The position numbers and the translations under genes were made by a program. The notes below the pieces were generated by a model. That model was not told where the DNA came from and made no database searches. It worked only from the letters and a program-made list of their open reading frames with translations. A stretch of DNA of 64,000 nucleotides from Pseudobacter ginsenosidimutans (lineage in GTDB: Bacteria > Bacteroidota > Bacteroidia > Chitinophagales > Chitinophagaceae), in assembly GCF_007970185.1 (NCBI RefSeq), contig NZ_CP042431.1:5580001-5644000 (forward strand). The letters run 5' to 3'. Position 1 is the first letter of the stretch; the number at the start of each line of letters is the position of its first letter. Positions 37,953-45,461 of this stretch are shown piece by piece.

Positions 37953-37982
37953 TTTGTAAAATCGTACAAACATTTACTTTTG
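37953..37982 (+). promoter_or_regulatory. Bacteroidota-type promoter of speA
   Basis: TTTG (37953-37956), an 18-base spacer, then TACTTTTG (37975-37982): an exact TTTG-N18-TAnnTTTG match. Transcription would begin near 37989, about 65 bases before the ATG. The promoter abuts the upstream terminator. Confidence 0.62.
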
Positions 37983-38053
37983 TGTAACTTTTTTGGTATG
38001 CGCTTTTTCATTCACTACTAAAACTCATAGCCATCAGCAATCCGAATCAGTAC

Positions 38054-39448
38054 ATGAACAACTCTTATACCGACCTGATAAAGCAGACTTTCAACTGGCC
38101 CCAGGAAGGTATAGATGTTAAAGACGGCAATCTCTATTTCAATGGCCTCGATCTAAACGCTTTGATCGATAAGTATGGCACGCCGCTCAAGCTCAGCTAT
38201 CTACCCAAAATTGGTAACCAGATCAACAAGGCGAAAAAGATGTTTGCCAATGCTATGAAAAAGCATCGTTATGAAGGCAAATACAACTATTGCTATTGTA
38301 CCAAGAGTTCCCATTTCTCCTTTGTGGTAGAGGAAGCACTGAAGCATGATATCCATCTCGAAACCTCGTACGCCTACGATATCGAGATCATCAAAAGATT
38401 GTACGCCCGCAAAAAGATCAACAAGGAAACATTCATCATCTGCAACGGTTACAAGCAAAAGACCTATACCACGCGTATAGCCCAGCTGCTCAATACCGGG
38501 TTCAAGAATGTGATCCCTGTGCTGGACAACAAGGATGAATTGCAGCAGTACAAGAAGTCTGTGAAAGTGCCTTTCAAGCTCGGTATCCGTATCGCGGCAG
38601 AAGAAGAGCCCACTTTCCCCTTCTACACATCCCGCCTCGGCTTCAGGGCCCGCGATGTACTGGAGTTCTATGTAGATAAGATCGAAGGAAACGAAGACCG
38701 CTTCCAGCTCAAGATGCTCCATATCTTCCTGAACAAGGGGATCAAGGACGATATCTATTACTGGAGTGAGCTCAATAAAGTGATCAACCTGTACTGTCAG
38801 CTCAAAAAGATCTGTCCCGAACTGGATTCCATCAATATCGGCGGCGGATTCCCCATCAAGCACTCGCTGGGATTTGAGTATGACTACCAGTTCATGATCA
38901 ATGAAATTGTAGGTAATATCAAAAAGGCCTGCAAGAAGAACAATGTACCCATGCCCAATATCTTCACCGAGTTCGGCAGCTATACCGTTGGTGAGAGCAT
39001 GGCGCATATCTACAGCGTGATAGGGGAGAAGATCCAGAATGATCGTGAGATCTGGTATATGATCGACTCTTCTTTCATCACTACACTGCCTGATACCTGG
39101 GGTATCGGAGAGAAATTCCTGATGTTGCCCGTGAACAAATGGGACCAGGAATACCAGCGGGTAGTGCTTGGAGGTATCACTTGCGACAGTCATGATTACT
39201 ACGATTCAGAAGAGCACGTGAATGAAGTGTTCCTGCCCAAGACAAACGGGGCGGAACCACTGCGCGTAGGCTTCTTCCATACCGGTGCTTACCAGGACCA
39301 GATCAGCGGATATGGTGGTATCAAGCACTGCCTCATCCCTTCACCCAAGCACGTGATTGTGGGATACGATAAAAATGGAAAGCTCGTAGACTGGCTGCAT
39401 GCCAAGGAGCAAAGCGCTCAGGCTATGCTGAAGATACTCGGATACTAA
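38054..39448 (+). CDS. speA: Arginine decarboxylase, Bacteroidota short form
   Basis: PLP-dependent fold-type III decarboxylase (464 aa) that makes agmatine from arginine for polyamine synthesis. The PLP lysine is Lys84 in YCYCTKSSH. The barrel continues with FKLGIRIAAEEEP and INIGGGFPIKHS (phosphate-binding Gly loop). The C-terminal beta domain has GGITCDSHDYY with catalytic Cys377 from the partner subunit, and NTGAYQ-like HTGAYQDQISG. It is much shorter than E. coli SpeA (658 aa) but matches the form annotated as arginine decarboxylase across Bacteroidota. The substrate assignment follows that family and could be tested. It is a single-gene unit with its own promoter and terminator. Confidence 0.88.
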   Translation: MNNSYTDLIKQTFNWPQEGIDVKDGNLYFNGLDLNALIDKYGTPLKLSYLPKIGNQINKAKKMFANAMKKHRYEGKYNYCYCTKSSHFSFVVEEALKHDIHLETSYAYDIEIIKRLYARKKINKETFIICNGYKQKTYTTRIAQLLNTGFKNVIPVLDNKDELQQYKKSVKVPFKLGIRIAAEEEPTFPFYTSRLGFRARDVLEFYVDKIEGNEDRFQLKMLHIFLNKGIKDDIYYWSELNKVINLYCQLKKICPELDSINIGGGFPIKHSLGFEYDYQFMINEIVGNIKKACKKNNVPMPNIFTEFGSYTVGESMAHIYSVIGEKIQNDREIWYMIDSSFITTLPDTWGIGEKFLMLPVNKWDQEYQRVVLGGITCDSHDYYDSEEHVNEVFLPKTNGAEPLRVGFFHTGAYQDQISGYGGIKHCLIPSPKHVIVGYDKNGKLVDWLHAKEQSAQAMLKILGY

Positions 39449-39470
39449 AGCATTCAGCAATAAAAAAGAG

Positions 39471-39503
39471 AACGGGATAAGCATTACACTTATCCCGTTT
39501 TTT
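39471..39503 (+). terminator. Intrinsic terminator of speA
   Basis: Perfect 11-bp stem AACGGGATAAG (39471-39481) with CTTATCCCGTT (39489-39499), loop CATTACA, followed by TTTT. Confidence 0.85.
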
Positions 39504-39555
39504 ATTTTCAGGTAATTTTCGGTTGTACTTTGTGGTTGGAGCTGAGCAGCCGGGA

Positions 39556-40038
39556 TCAATCATCATCCCAATTGCGATCGTGGCCTCTGCCATGTCCGCG
39601 TCCATGACCATTTCCATGACCATGACCGTGGCCGTGTTTCTTGTACTTTTTGTAGTGATGGCGGTCGCGGCAATCCCAGTCGCGGTACGCGCGGCGATCA
39701 TAATCCACATAACGAACATACCTTTCATCCAGGTAGAACCGGCCGTCACGGCCTTCCCAGTAATAATAACCTGCCGGGTTGCGGTAGCAACGACGGCCAT
39801 TATCACCGATGGTAATACTGATTCCGGGTGTTCTCACGATAATAAGTGGATACCTCCTGTAGCCAGGCTGATCGTAAGCAGCGGCAACTGCGCTTTGGCT
39901 GTTTGCCGCAAAGTTGATGGCGGCTTTGGCCGGAGCAGCAGAATTACTGCGCGTATTGCTGTACGTGGTACCGGAACTGAAGAGCACGGTGGCCAGTGTA
40001 AGAGCGGCAACCGCTGGTGTAAAAACTGGGGCTTTCAT
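39556..40038 (-). CDS. Exported protein with His/Gly-rich C-terminal tail
   Basis: Predicted secreted or periplasmic protein of 160 aa. The N-terminus MKAPVFTPAVAALTLATVLFS is a signal peptide. A middle domain (about 60-115) includes YPLIIVRTPGISITIGD and many Tyr and Arg residues (RRCYRNPAGYYYWEGRDGR). The tail (about 125-160) is built of Lys, His and Gly with repeated HG and RG pairs, ending NWDDD. Such a tail could bind metal ions or polyanions; no family is recognised. The ATG at 40038 is preferred over a TTG at 40062. It is divergent from the NTF2-like gene, 60 bases away. Confidence 0.75.
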   Translation of the reverse strand: MKAPVFTPAVAALTLATVLFSSGTTYSNTRSNSAAPAKAAINFAANSQSAVAAAYDQPGYRRYPLIIVRTPGISITIGDNGRRCYRNPAGYYYWEGRDGRFYLDERYVRYVDYDRRAYRDWDCRDRHHYKKYKKHGHGHGHGNGHGRGHGRGHDRNWDDD

Positions 40039-40098
40039 AATTGCTGGTTTTATATTTATCAAGCCAACTATTTGCCAGAAAACCTTAAAAGCATTAAC

Positions 40099-40554
40099 AT
40101 GGATCGAATTGTATTACTATTAACAATCATGCTGTTGTACCTGGTTGACGTAAGTGCGCAGAATAAAGCAGAGGATTCAGTGAAGCAGACCGTGAACAAT
40201 TTATTTGAAGGAATGAAGGCCGGCGACGGCGCAAAAGTGAAAGCCGCTTTTGCAGACAGCGCCCTGTTGCAAACCATCGTGGTAAAGGAAGGTACAGTTT
40301 CGATCCGTAATCTGCAGCCTTCCGCTTTCTCGGATTTTGTCAGCAAACAAAAGGCCGGCGCTGCGGATGAACGCATCGAATTTGGAACGATAAGAATCGA
40401 CGATAACCTTGCCAGTGTATGGACGCCGTATAAATTCTTTTACAATGGAAAGTTCAGTCATTGCGGCGTAAACTCATTTCAGCTCATCAGGCTGAACGGA
40501 GAATGGAAAATACAATACCTGATCGATACAAGAAGAAAGGACGGCTGCGAATAG
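40099..40554 (+). CDS. Exported NTF2-like (SnoaL/DUF4440-type) protein
   Basis: Protein of 151 aa with a signal peptide (MDRIVLLLTIMLLYLVDVSAQ) and an NTF2-like alpha/beta cone domain: VKQTVNNLFEGMKAGDGAKVK begins the first helix, and FGTIRIDDNLASVWTPYKFFYNGKF, FQLIRLNGEWKIQYLIDTRR are the typical strands. The family includes enzymes and plain binding proteins, and no catalytic residues can be named. An open frame runs back to 39523, but that part is the antisense of the His/Gly-rich gene; the ATG at 40099 supplies the signal peptide. Confidence 0.85.
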   Translation: MDRIVLLLTIMLLYLVDVSAQNKAEDSVKQTVNNLFEGMKAGDGAKVKAAFADSALLQTIVVKEGTVSIRNLQPSAFSDFVSKQKAGAADERIEFGTIRIDDNLASVWTPYKFFYNGKFSHCGVNSFQLIRLNGEWKIQYLIDTRRKDGCE

Positions 40555-40581
40555 CCGTCCCTGTTAGTATGATATTGCATG

Positions 40582-40612
40582 CAGGCTGATTATCTTTTCA
40601 GCCTGTATTTTT
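40582..40612 (+). terminator. Intrinsic terminator of the NTF2-like gene
   Basis: Stem CAGGCTGA (40582-40589) with TCAGCCTG (40598-40605), followed by TATTTTTT. It overlaps the last codons of the converging minus-strand gene. Confidence 0.7.
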
Positions 40613-41882
40613 TATTTACTTTCGGACTGTTGAAATACTGGTTCAGTTCTTCCTCAGTCATGTCGTTGGTATCCACAATGGGAATATCGATCAGCTGGAT
40701 CTGGATCTGTTTCAGTTCTTCTTTCAGTTTGGCTGTCTTCTTCGCAATGTCCGGATCACGTTCACCCACCAGGGTATTATCGCGGATCATATATTCCAGC
40801 CGCTTGATGGATGTTCTCACCAGTGAAGCCTGGTTCTGATCGAATACTTTCTGCGGCGACACGGCCTCTTTGATCGGCACCAGTGAAACACCTACACTGG
40901 GCATCACTTTACCAACCTGCTGACTCTTATCATCCTTGGACGAAGCCAGGATACTTCCGGTAAGGGCTGTGGTGGAACTGGTGATATCGAAAACAGTCCG
41001 CGTATTCTTGGAGCCCTTCACCCGCTTGTCAAGCTGCAGGAAGGAATATTTCAGCTGTAATATATAGGTGTTCACATTCCTGACTGCCAGGCTATAGTCC
41101 TGCACCGCCAGCGGATAGTTCAATGCATCGCGTACGATGAGCTTTACAATGGCCGTGTCTTTGTTCATGAATTTATTGGCGCCCACAAAACTCAGGTTCA
41201 ACACTTTCACTTTTCCTGAATCCGATTCTTTTACAAAATCGAAAGGAATGGCCCAGATAAAATCATCATCACATTTCTTTACCTGCGAGAGCACTTTGAG
41301 TGGCATATTGGAAAAGAAGGTGATGTTTTCGATAGGGAAGTTGCCGTTCTCGCATTGTACTTTGAATGCAACGGTATCGCCTTCCTCCACCATCAGGGTT
41401 GAGCTGACGGATGGCTTCACCCGGCTGGGGATGATCTCTGTATTGTAAAAGAGGATCGAAAAGAAAGTGTCTACCCGGTCGGCGGGATTATCCAGGTTCT
41501 GAACTCCGAGGAATACCTTGTATTCATTATCATAGCGAAGGCGGCCAGACAGGAAGAAACTTTTCTCCGCTTTGAAGGTCAACTGGCCATTGTCTTTGTT
41601 GATGCGTAATCCCACCGGGGAATTGCGCAGGTACCAGTAATACTTCGATTGGTCTTTGTTGATCTCCAGTTTATAATTGAGGGTGGAGTCAACGGGAAGG
41701 GTCACATAAGGGTTCAGGTTCTTGATCCGGAGAACAGTTTCTACCGAATCAACAGGAAATGGAATAGTATCTGTGGGCTTCTTCAGCGTATCAACACGGA
41801 TCTCCTGTGCAAAGAGCTGTGTGAAAGGACTAATCAGGAAGCAAACCAACAGTAGGTTTTGTACGATACGGTTTTTCACCAT
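40590..41882 (-). CDS. Exported hypothetical protein with Ig-like segments and C-terminal coiled coil
   Basis: Protein of about 430 aa. The N-terminus (VKNRIVQNLLLVCFLISPFTQLFAQ) is a signal peptide. The body (about 60-290) is beta-rich with PVGLRINKDNGQLTFKAEK, a cadherin/Ig-type turn, suggesting stacked sandwich domains. The last 70 residues are helical and charged (DPDIAKKTAKLKEELKQIQIQL), probably a coiled coil, and end in basic VNKKYRLKR. No family is recognised. The frame opens at 41951, but ATGs at 41891 and 41882 fit the signal peptide; I use the latter. It stands alone between converging terminators. Confidence 0.75.
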   Translation of the reverse strand: MVKNRIVQNLLLVCFLISPFTQLFAQEIRVDTLKKPTDTIPFPVDSVETVLRIKNLNPYVTLPVDSTLNYKLEINKDQSKYYWYLRNSPVGLRINKDNGQLTFKAEKSFFLSGRLRYDNEYKVFLGVQNLDNPADRVDTFFSILFYNTEIIPSRVKPSVSSTLMVEEGDTVAFKVQCENGNFPIENITFFSNMPLKVLSQVKKCDDDFIWAIPFDFVKESDSGKVKVLNLSFVGANKFMNKDTAIVKLIVRDALNYPLAVQDYSLAVRNVNTYILQLKYSFLQLDKRVKGSKNTRTVFDITSSTTALTGSILASSKDDKSQQVGKVMPSVGVSLVPIKEAVSPQKVFDQNQASLVRTSIKRLEYMIRDNTLVGERDPDIAKKTAKLKEELKQIQIQLIDIPIVDTNDMTEEELNQYFNSPKVNKKYRLKR

Positions 41883-41925
41883 GTGCGTCATGTTGTTGTA
41901 ATCGTGGCCGAAGTTAACACAAAAC

Positions 41926-41961
41926 AATAAAAAACCCATCCCGGTAGACACCGGGATGGGT
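41926..41961 (-). terminator. Intrinsic terminator of the Hsp20 gene
   Basis: On the minus strand: 12-bp stem ACCCATCCCGGT (41961-41950) with ACCGGGATGGGT (41945-41934), loop GTCT, followed by TTTTTTATTG. It lies about 90 bases after the hsp20 stop. Confidence 0.85.
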
Positions 41962-42052
41962 ACTTAACCAAAACCAACTGCTTAGGTCGCCCGCCCATTT
42001 TGGATCGGGCAACTTGTATGAAAAAGCTTTTTAACTTTTCTTTAATCTTTAA

Positions 42053-42472
42053 TTACTGAATATTAATCTGTTTGGTGGCAGGTTTAGCTGCTTCCTTCTT
42101 GGGCAGATGTAATTTCAGGACGCCATTTTCGTATTTTGCAACGATGTTCTCAACATCCACCTGCTCATCCAGGTTAAAGCTGCGTTTGAAACTACGCTGG
42201 CTGAATTCTTTCCTGATCACTTTCTGATCTTCTGATTTCTTTTCTTCTTTCTTCTCGTAAGAAATGGTCAGCTGGCCATCTTCGAGGTTAATTTTGAAGT
42301 CTTCCTTGGAAAGACCGGCAGCGCTGAGCTCGATATCAAATGCATTCGGAGACTCAAGCACATTCACCGGAGGAAAATGGAAACTGTCTTTCCACTGAGT
42401 AGGGAAATGGTTGAAGAACTCATCAAATACTGAATTGGCTACGGGTCTGTTGTTCAATTTTACAAGTGTCAT
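42053..42472 (-). CDS. Small heat-shock protein, Hsp20/alpha-crystallin family
   Basis: ATP-independent holdase chaperone of 139 aa. The alpha-crystallin domain covers about residues 38-128: FDIELSAAGLSKEDFKINLEDGQLTISYEKK is the classical start, SFKRSFNLDEQVDVENIVAKYENGVLKLHLPKK the end, with GVLKLHLP as the signature. A short C-terminal tail contains INIQ, an IxI-type oligomerisation motif. It is divergent from the bacilliredoxin gene across 241 bases and has a strong terminator. Heat or stress induction is likely, but I see no known operator. Confidence 0.95.
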   Translation of the reverse strand: MTLVKLNNRPVANSVFDEFFNHFPTQWKDSFHFPPVNVLESPNAFDIELSAAGLSKEDFKINLEDGQLTISYEKKEEKKSEDQKVIRKEFSQRSFKRSFNLDEQVDVENIVAKYENGVLKLHLPKKEAAKPATKQINIQ

Positions 42473-42673
42473 AGTAGTATTCTTTTAGTTTTTTGATTTT
42501 CTGTTGAACGAAATACAAGGATCAAATGCCATACCGGTGCTTTTTCAGGGGCCAGATACTGCCGCATCAACAGAAAACGCAAATTTAATGCGCCATAATG
42601 ACCGTTCAACTCGAATAAGAGCGCCAGAATGCCAGCCCAAGGAATCCATCGGGCCGGAATCAACCTTTTTCTA

Positions 42674-42681
42674 TAGTTTTG
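42674..42681 (+). promoter_or_regulatory. Candidate -7 box of the bacilliredoxin gene
   Basis: TAGTTTTG matches TAnnTTTG exactly, 32 bases before the ATG. No clear -33 TTTG is seen. Confidence 0.4.
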
Positions 42682-42713
42682 TGTTTTAGGAATTGAAATA
42701 AAACAAATCAAAA

Positions 42714-43127
42714 ATGTATCCCGCAGAAATAGTTATTCCGATGAAAGAAGAGCTGACTGAGAATGGATTTTCAGAGCTCCTTACCCCTCAGGAGGTAGAT
42801 GTGCAATTGCAGAAAGATGGCACCACACTGGTTATGATCAATTCAGTTTGTGGTTGCTCAGCTGGCTCAGCCCGTCCGGGAGTGCTGATGGCAGTAGCCA
42901 ATTCAGCCAAGAAACCCACGCATCTGGCCACCAGCTTTGCAGGTTTTGATGTGGATGCAGTAAAGAAACTGCGTGAGCACCTGTTGCCTTATCCTCCTTC
43001 TTCACCAGCTATCGCGCTGTTCAAGAATGGAGAACTGGTACATTTCATAGAAAGACACCAGATCGAGGGCCGTCCCGCTCAAATGATCGCGCACAACCTG
43101 ATTGCTGCGTTTGATCAGTACTGTTAA
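42714..43127 (+). CDS. BrxA/BrxB-family bacilliredoxin
   Basis: Thioredoxin-fold protein of 137 aa of the YphP/YqiW (DUF1094) family, which removes bacillithiol from S-bacillithiolated proteins in Firmicutes and many Bacteroidota. The active site is Cys46-Gly-Cys48 in NSVCGCSAGSARPG, the family hallmark. HFIERHQIEGR near the C-terminus also fits. Presence of the gene suggests the organism makes bacillithiol, which is inference. It is a single-gene unit with a terminator at 43167. Confidence 0.94.
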   Translation: MYPAEIVIPMKEELTENGFSELLTPQEVDVQLQKDGTTLVMINSVCGCSAGSARPGVLMAVANSAKKPTHLATSFAGFDVDAVKKLREHLLPYPPSSPAIALFKNGELVHFIERHQIEGRPAQMIAHNLIAAFDQYC

Positions 43128-43166
43128 GGAATTATGCTGACAAGTTCAGCTTTGTTCATAGTGATC

Positions 43167-43195
43167 ACCCTCTCATTCATGGGAGGGTTTTTTTT
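43167..43195 (+). terminator. Intrinsic terminator of the bacilliredoxin gene
   Basis: Stem ACCCTCTCA (43167-43175) with TGGGAGGGT (43180-43188), one G-T pair, loop TTCA, within a run of eight T (43188-43195). Confidence 0.8.
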
Positions 43196-43252
43196 CTTAT
43201 CATTGCAGATCAAACACATCACAACCCTCTAATTACAACTCATCAAAACGGC

Positions 43253-44551
43253 ATGTATCCTAACCTTTACTATGCGTTCAAAGACATATTTGGGCTTAAT
43301 CTTCCCGGTCTCAGGTTCGTCAACTCGTTTGGCTTCTTTGTAGCCCTGGCTTTTCTGGCAGCTGCATGGGTGCTTACGCAGGAATTGAAAAGAAAAGAGA
43401 GGGCTGGTTTACTCACAGGCAAAGAAGTGAAGATAACGGTAGGAAAGTCTGCTTCGCTGGCTGAGCTGCTGCTCAATTTTATTCTCGGTTTTATTCTTGG
43501 CTATAAGATAATTGGATTATTCCTGGCCGATAATGAGCAAAGCGCCGACCCGCAGGCATTCATTTTTTCCGGTGAAGGGAATCTTCCTGTAGGTCTTGCA
43601 TTAGGTATCCTCTTTGCCGGATTGAAATGGTGGGAAAAGAATAAACAAAAACTGGAAAAACCCGAAGAGCGAACCATCCGCATCTGGCCACACGACAGGG
43701 TAGGAGACCTCGTGATCTACGCAGCTTTCTTCGGATTCCTTGGCGCCAAGATCTTCCATAACCTCGAGAACTGGAATGATTTTGTAAAGAACCCCATCGA
43801 AGCGCTGCTCTCATTCAGCGGCCTCACATTTTATGGAGGTTTGATCTGCGCTGCCGCTGCTATTTATTATTACGCGAAAAAACATAATATTGGCTTCAAA
43901 CATCTGGCCGACGCTGCCGCACCCGGATTACTGCTGGCATATGCCGTAGGCCGAATCGGCTGCCAGGTGGCTGGTGATGGCGACTGGGGCATTCTCAACA
44001 GCGCCTACGTAACCGGCCCCGACAGTAAAGCTGTACTGGCAGACACCAGCACTTTCAAGCAGGCCCTGGAATCCAACAGCAATTTCTATCTCAAAACATT
44101 CAAGTCCGTTGGTGTAACCAGTATCGATCAGGTACCCCATACATCTGCAGTGGCACCTTCCTGGCTTCCCGACTGGATGGTAGCCTACAGCTACCCTCAC
44201 AACGTGATCAATGAAGGCGTAACCATTCCAGGCTGCGTGGATGAACAGTACTGCAGTCATCTGCCTGTTCCTGTATTTCCCACGCCTTTCTACGAAACAG
44301 TTGTCTGCCTGATCTTCTTCTTCCTGCTCTGGGCGTTCCGTAAGCGCTTATCCGCCCCCGGTAGTATGTTTGCCGTTTATCTGATCGTGAATGGCATCGA
44401 GCGATTCCTGGTAGAAAAGATCCGCGTGAACACCAAATACGATTTCGGATGGATCCATCCCACACAGGCTGAACTGATCTCCACCGGACTGGTGATTGCC
44501 GGTCTCGCGCTCTATTTCTACGTGAACCGTAAAAAGAAGGCCACTGCCTGA
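43253..44551 (+). CDS. lgt: Prolipoprotein diacylglyceryl transferase, long form
   Basis: Integral membrane enzyme (432 aa) that transfers diacylglycerol from phosphatidylglycerol to the lipobox Cys of prelipoproteins. The Lgt signature is present as GRIGCQVAGDGDWG (233-246, with the key Arg234), and the C-terminal part has PTPFYET, GIERFLVEKIRVN and THPTQ-like IHPTQAELIS. The chain is about 150 residues longer than E. coli Lgt. The extra length is mainly a soluble segment of about 85 residues between the signature and PTPFYE, with two Cys (GCVDEQYCSHLP), plus a longer N-terminal part. Similar long forms are usual in this phylum, from memory. A strong terminator follows. Confidence 0.94.
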   Translation: MYPNLYYAFKDIFGLNLPGLRFVNSFGFFVALAFLAAAWVLTQELKRKERAGLLTGKEVKITVGKSASLAELLLNFILGFILGYKIIGLFLADNEQSADPQAFIFSGEGNLPVGLALGILFAGLKWWEKNKQKLEKPEERTIRIWPHDRVGDLVIYAAFFGFLGAKIFHNLENWNDFVKNPIEALLSFSGLTFYGGLICAAAAIYYYAKKHNIGFKHLADAAAPGLLLAYAVGRIGCQVAGDGDWGILNSAYVTGPDSKAVLADTSTFKQALESNSNFYLKTFKSVGVTSIDQVPHTSAVAPSWLPDWMVAYSYPHNVINEGVTIPGCVDEQYCSHLPVPVFPTPFYETVVCLIFFFLLWAFRKRLSAPGSMFAVYLIVNGIERFLVEKIRVNTKYDFGWIHPTQAELISTGLVIAGLALYFYVNRKKKATA

Positions 44552-44574
44552 TCACCTCTCTGAAAAATATCCAA

Positions 44575-44603
44575 ATGGCCGGCTCATCAAGCCGGCCATT
44601 TTT
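44575..44603 (+). terminator. Intrinsic terminator of lgt
   Basis: Perfect 10-bp stem ATGGCCGGCT (44575-44584) with AGCCGGCCAT (44590-44599), loop CATCA, followed by TTTT. Confidence 0.88.
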
Positions 44604-44604
44604 C

Positions 44605-45409
44605 TATAACCCTTCCCCCAATCATCTTTCTTCCTTCCTTCTTTCTCCCATACCCCGCTCAGCCAGCTCCAGACACTCCCTGGTAGCCTTTCCATACCTC
44701 CGACAGCAATCCGGCATACACTCCGCAGCCATTAACAGGCAACTCCTCCCCAATAAACCACCAACTATAGGCACTCAACGTTCTGAAAATGAAAACCTTA
44801 CACAAAATAACCGAAAAAATAAATTATCTATAAACCTGAAAATCAAATAACTGTCGCGTTTGTTTAACAAAAGACATTCGATATTTTTCCAGTTTCATAG
44901 CACGGTATGGTTCAATTCACTTTTTGTTCAACAGTCCGGTCAGGATCTTCTTTTATACCAATTTTCAATCTATACCAGAACACCCCTTTTCACTACCTCT
45001 GCGCTACCATCTCATCACCATCCTTAACCCATCCAGCTTTATTTCACCAGAATCTCTCTGGCATCTCTACCATAACACTACTTTTCTACCCAATTTCGGA
45101 CAACTAAAAATTATCAACTCAAGCGTCTCGCACCTCCGGCCCATCAGGTTAAAGGGGTATTGGCTACAGGCCTATGAAACGTAAGCGAAGAAGTCCGGCC
45201 CTGCACTCCGCCCAATCAAACCATCCCAAGCCCAATCCCTGTACAACCGCGTTGGTTCGTTTCACAGACCGTAACAATGTCCCCTTTAACCGCCCCCTTG
45301 TAACCTTTGCAGCGGCTCACTCGTCAAACAATCATTCCCTATTATTTCCGGTGATCAGATTTATCAACCATTCAGCCCAATACCCTGTACTATGCAACAC
45401 CAAGTACCT
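44605..45409. other. Long gene-free stretch with strong C-over-G bias
   Basis: About 800 bases between the lgt terminator and the receptor promoter. The plus strand is rich in C and T and poor in G; the line from 45001 to 45060, for example, has only five G. Short frames (44575-44850, 44907-45107, 45174-45431) have no protein-like features. I see no tRNA, hairpin array or repeat. It could be a decayed gene or an untranslated regulatory region. Confidence 0.5.
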
Positions 45410-45417
45410 ACTTTTGA
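45410..45417 (+). promoter_or_regulatory. Candidate -7 box of the beta-barrel receptor gene
   Basis: TACTTTTG matches TAnnTTTG exactly, 44 bases before the preferred ATG. No TTTG is seen at the -33 distance. Confidence 0.4.
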
Positions 45418-45461
45418 ATTGTAATAATTAAAACAAAGTATTGAACATTATACAAACAGCC

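Noticed and set aside
39523-40098. Upstream extension of the NTF2-like gene to 39523
   Set aside because: The added part is the antisense of the His/Gly-rich exported protein and gives long runs of Met, Ser, Val and Ala; the ATG at 40099 yields a proper signal peptide.
44575-45431. Several short plus-strand frames in the G-poor region
   Set aside because: Low-complexity translations rich in Ser, Pro and Asn, no family resemblance, and mutual overlap.
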